In this document: positions 57,208 through 57,937 of the stretch, in pieces
How the letters are laid out: every line of letters starts with the position of its first letter
Numbering within the stretch: the first letter of the stretch is position 1
NCBI GenBank assembly: GCA_021731695.1
Contig: JAKFWZ010000053.1
Location: forward strand, 1 to 57,937
DNA: 57,937 bases
DNA from: Candidatus Daviesbacteria bacterium
Lineage (GTDB): Bacteria; Patescibacteriota; Microgenomatia; Daviesbacterales; UBA10151
Reading direction: 5' to 3'
Translations under genes and position numbers: made by a program
The notes under the pieces: model-generated
The model's input: only the letters and a program-made list of their open reading frames with translations
Database searches by the model: none
Told to the model about the DNA's origin: nothing

Positions 57208-57279
57208 GGGCCTGTGGTCTACCGGTATGATGTCTCCATGGCATGGAGAAGGTAAGGGGTTCGATTCCCCTCAGGTCCA
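57208..57279 (+). tRNA. tRNA-Ala (anticodon GGC)
   Basis: Acceptor GGGCCTG/CAGGTCC with G3:U70 pair, anticodon stem TCTCC-ATGGCAT-GGAGA, T-arm AGGGG-TTCGATT-CCCCT; CCA not encoded. Confidence 0.96.
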
Positions 57280-57293
57280 CAATTAAAATTAAT

Positions 57294-57421
57294 GACCAAG
57301 AAACAAGTTACAAGATACAAACAATAACCAATATCTAATATTCAAAATTCAAAATAATTTGGTTATTAAGATTTTTGTATGTGATTTGTTTGTTTCTTGT
57401 AGCTTGTATCTTGTTTCTTGG
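57294..57421. repeat. MITE-like imperfect inverted repeat, copy 2
   Basis: CCAAGAAACAAGTTACAAGATACAAAC ... GTTTCTTGTAGCTTGTATCTTGTTTCTTGG. Confidence 0.75.
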
Positions 57422-57425
57422 AAAC

Positions 57426-57937
57426 TTATCTCTTTACAGCAGGTGGAGTAGCTACATTAGGCTGGTTTTGCAGCTGATCTAAAGGAACCTGAGGCAGGCT
57501 GTCATTTTGCAAAGCTCCCTGCTGCTGTCCGGCTGGTGCCTGAATTTCGGAATTTTGTGCACTTCCTGTGGCAATTCTGGCTTTCAGATCTTTTAAGTAA
57601 TCAGCTGCGACTTGATAATCAGGATTGCTGGTGTCTGTTTGTAATAATTGAACTGTTTTTTCTGCAATTGTTTCAGCTTCTTTTAAATTGCCGCGATCTC
57701 TCAAAGCGATCGAAAGATTGTAATATGCATTTGCATAATCAGGCTTTAAATTAACAGCATCATCAAAGAAGCGGATTGCCATATCATAATTTTTAATCGA
57801 ATAATAAAGCCCGCCAACGTTAAGTCTGAGTAACGGATTATATGGGTCAAGGGCTATTGCTCTTCCGTAACCATCAAGAGAGAACTGTAAAGCACTTTCT
57901 GCAACTCCGGTGATTTGTCTATAAATTGAAGCTAATA
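57426..57937 (-). CDS. TPR-repeat protein, incomplete (continues past window end)
   Basis: Frame stays open to the window edge: ALQFSLDGYGRAIALDPYNPLLRLNVGGLYYSIKNYDMAIRFFDDAVNLKPDYANAYYNLSIALRDRGN. Confidence 0.85.
   Translation of the reverse strand, partial: LASIYRQITGVAESALQFSLDGYGRAIALDPYNPLLRLNVGGLYYSIKNYDMAIRFFDDAVNLKPDYANAYYNLSIALRDRGNLKEAETIAEKTVQLLQTDTSNPDYQVAADYLKDLKARIATGSAQNSEIQAPAGQQQGALQNDSLPQVPLDQLQNQPNVATPPAVKR

Overview
This 58 kb window is probably a Candidate Phyla Radiation (Patescibacteria)-type bacterial chromosome segment. That is inferred from gene style, small size and repeat content; no search was run. Housekeeping anchors are an S1-domain protein, RadA, TatC/TatA, Rho, a LysM-M23 peptidase and tRNA-Ala(GGC). 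The centre (about 12.8-42.2 kb) is a minus-strand-dominated surface island. It holds a 1731-aa Ser/Pro-repeat protein, three paralogous phage-tail-fibre-like proteins, TatA-like small proteins, a YadA-head-like protein, and many glycosyltransferases, class I methyltransferases and sugar-nucleotide enzymes. It also has a carbamoyltransferase and an asparagine-synthase-like amidotransferase. Two toxin-antitoxin pairs, a transmembrane two-HTH/SH3 regulator, PIN proteins, two GIY-YIG proteins and two S23-type four-helix-bundle proteins are also present. The most unusual layer is dispersed palindromic repeats. Several families recur between genes and also lie in frame inside genes (radA, a RelE/HigB-like toxin, an asparagine synthase, a LytR_C protein, probably rho). 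One family keeps a conserved ACRCCC box beside hairpins whose stem sequences change but still pair. Four copies of a related hairpin lie in a gene-poor 1.4 kb island between two S23-type genes, with DnaA-box-like sequences on each side. The best candidates for an undescribed system are (a) the tail-fibre-like/TatA/giant-stalk surface apparatus and (b) the S23-bounded hairpin-repeat island with its in-frame invading palindromes.
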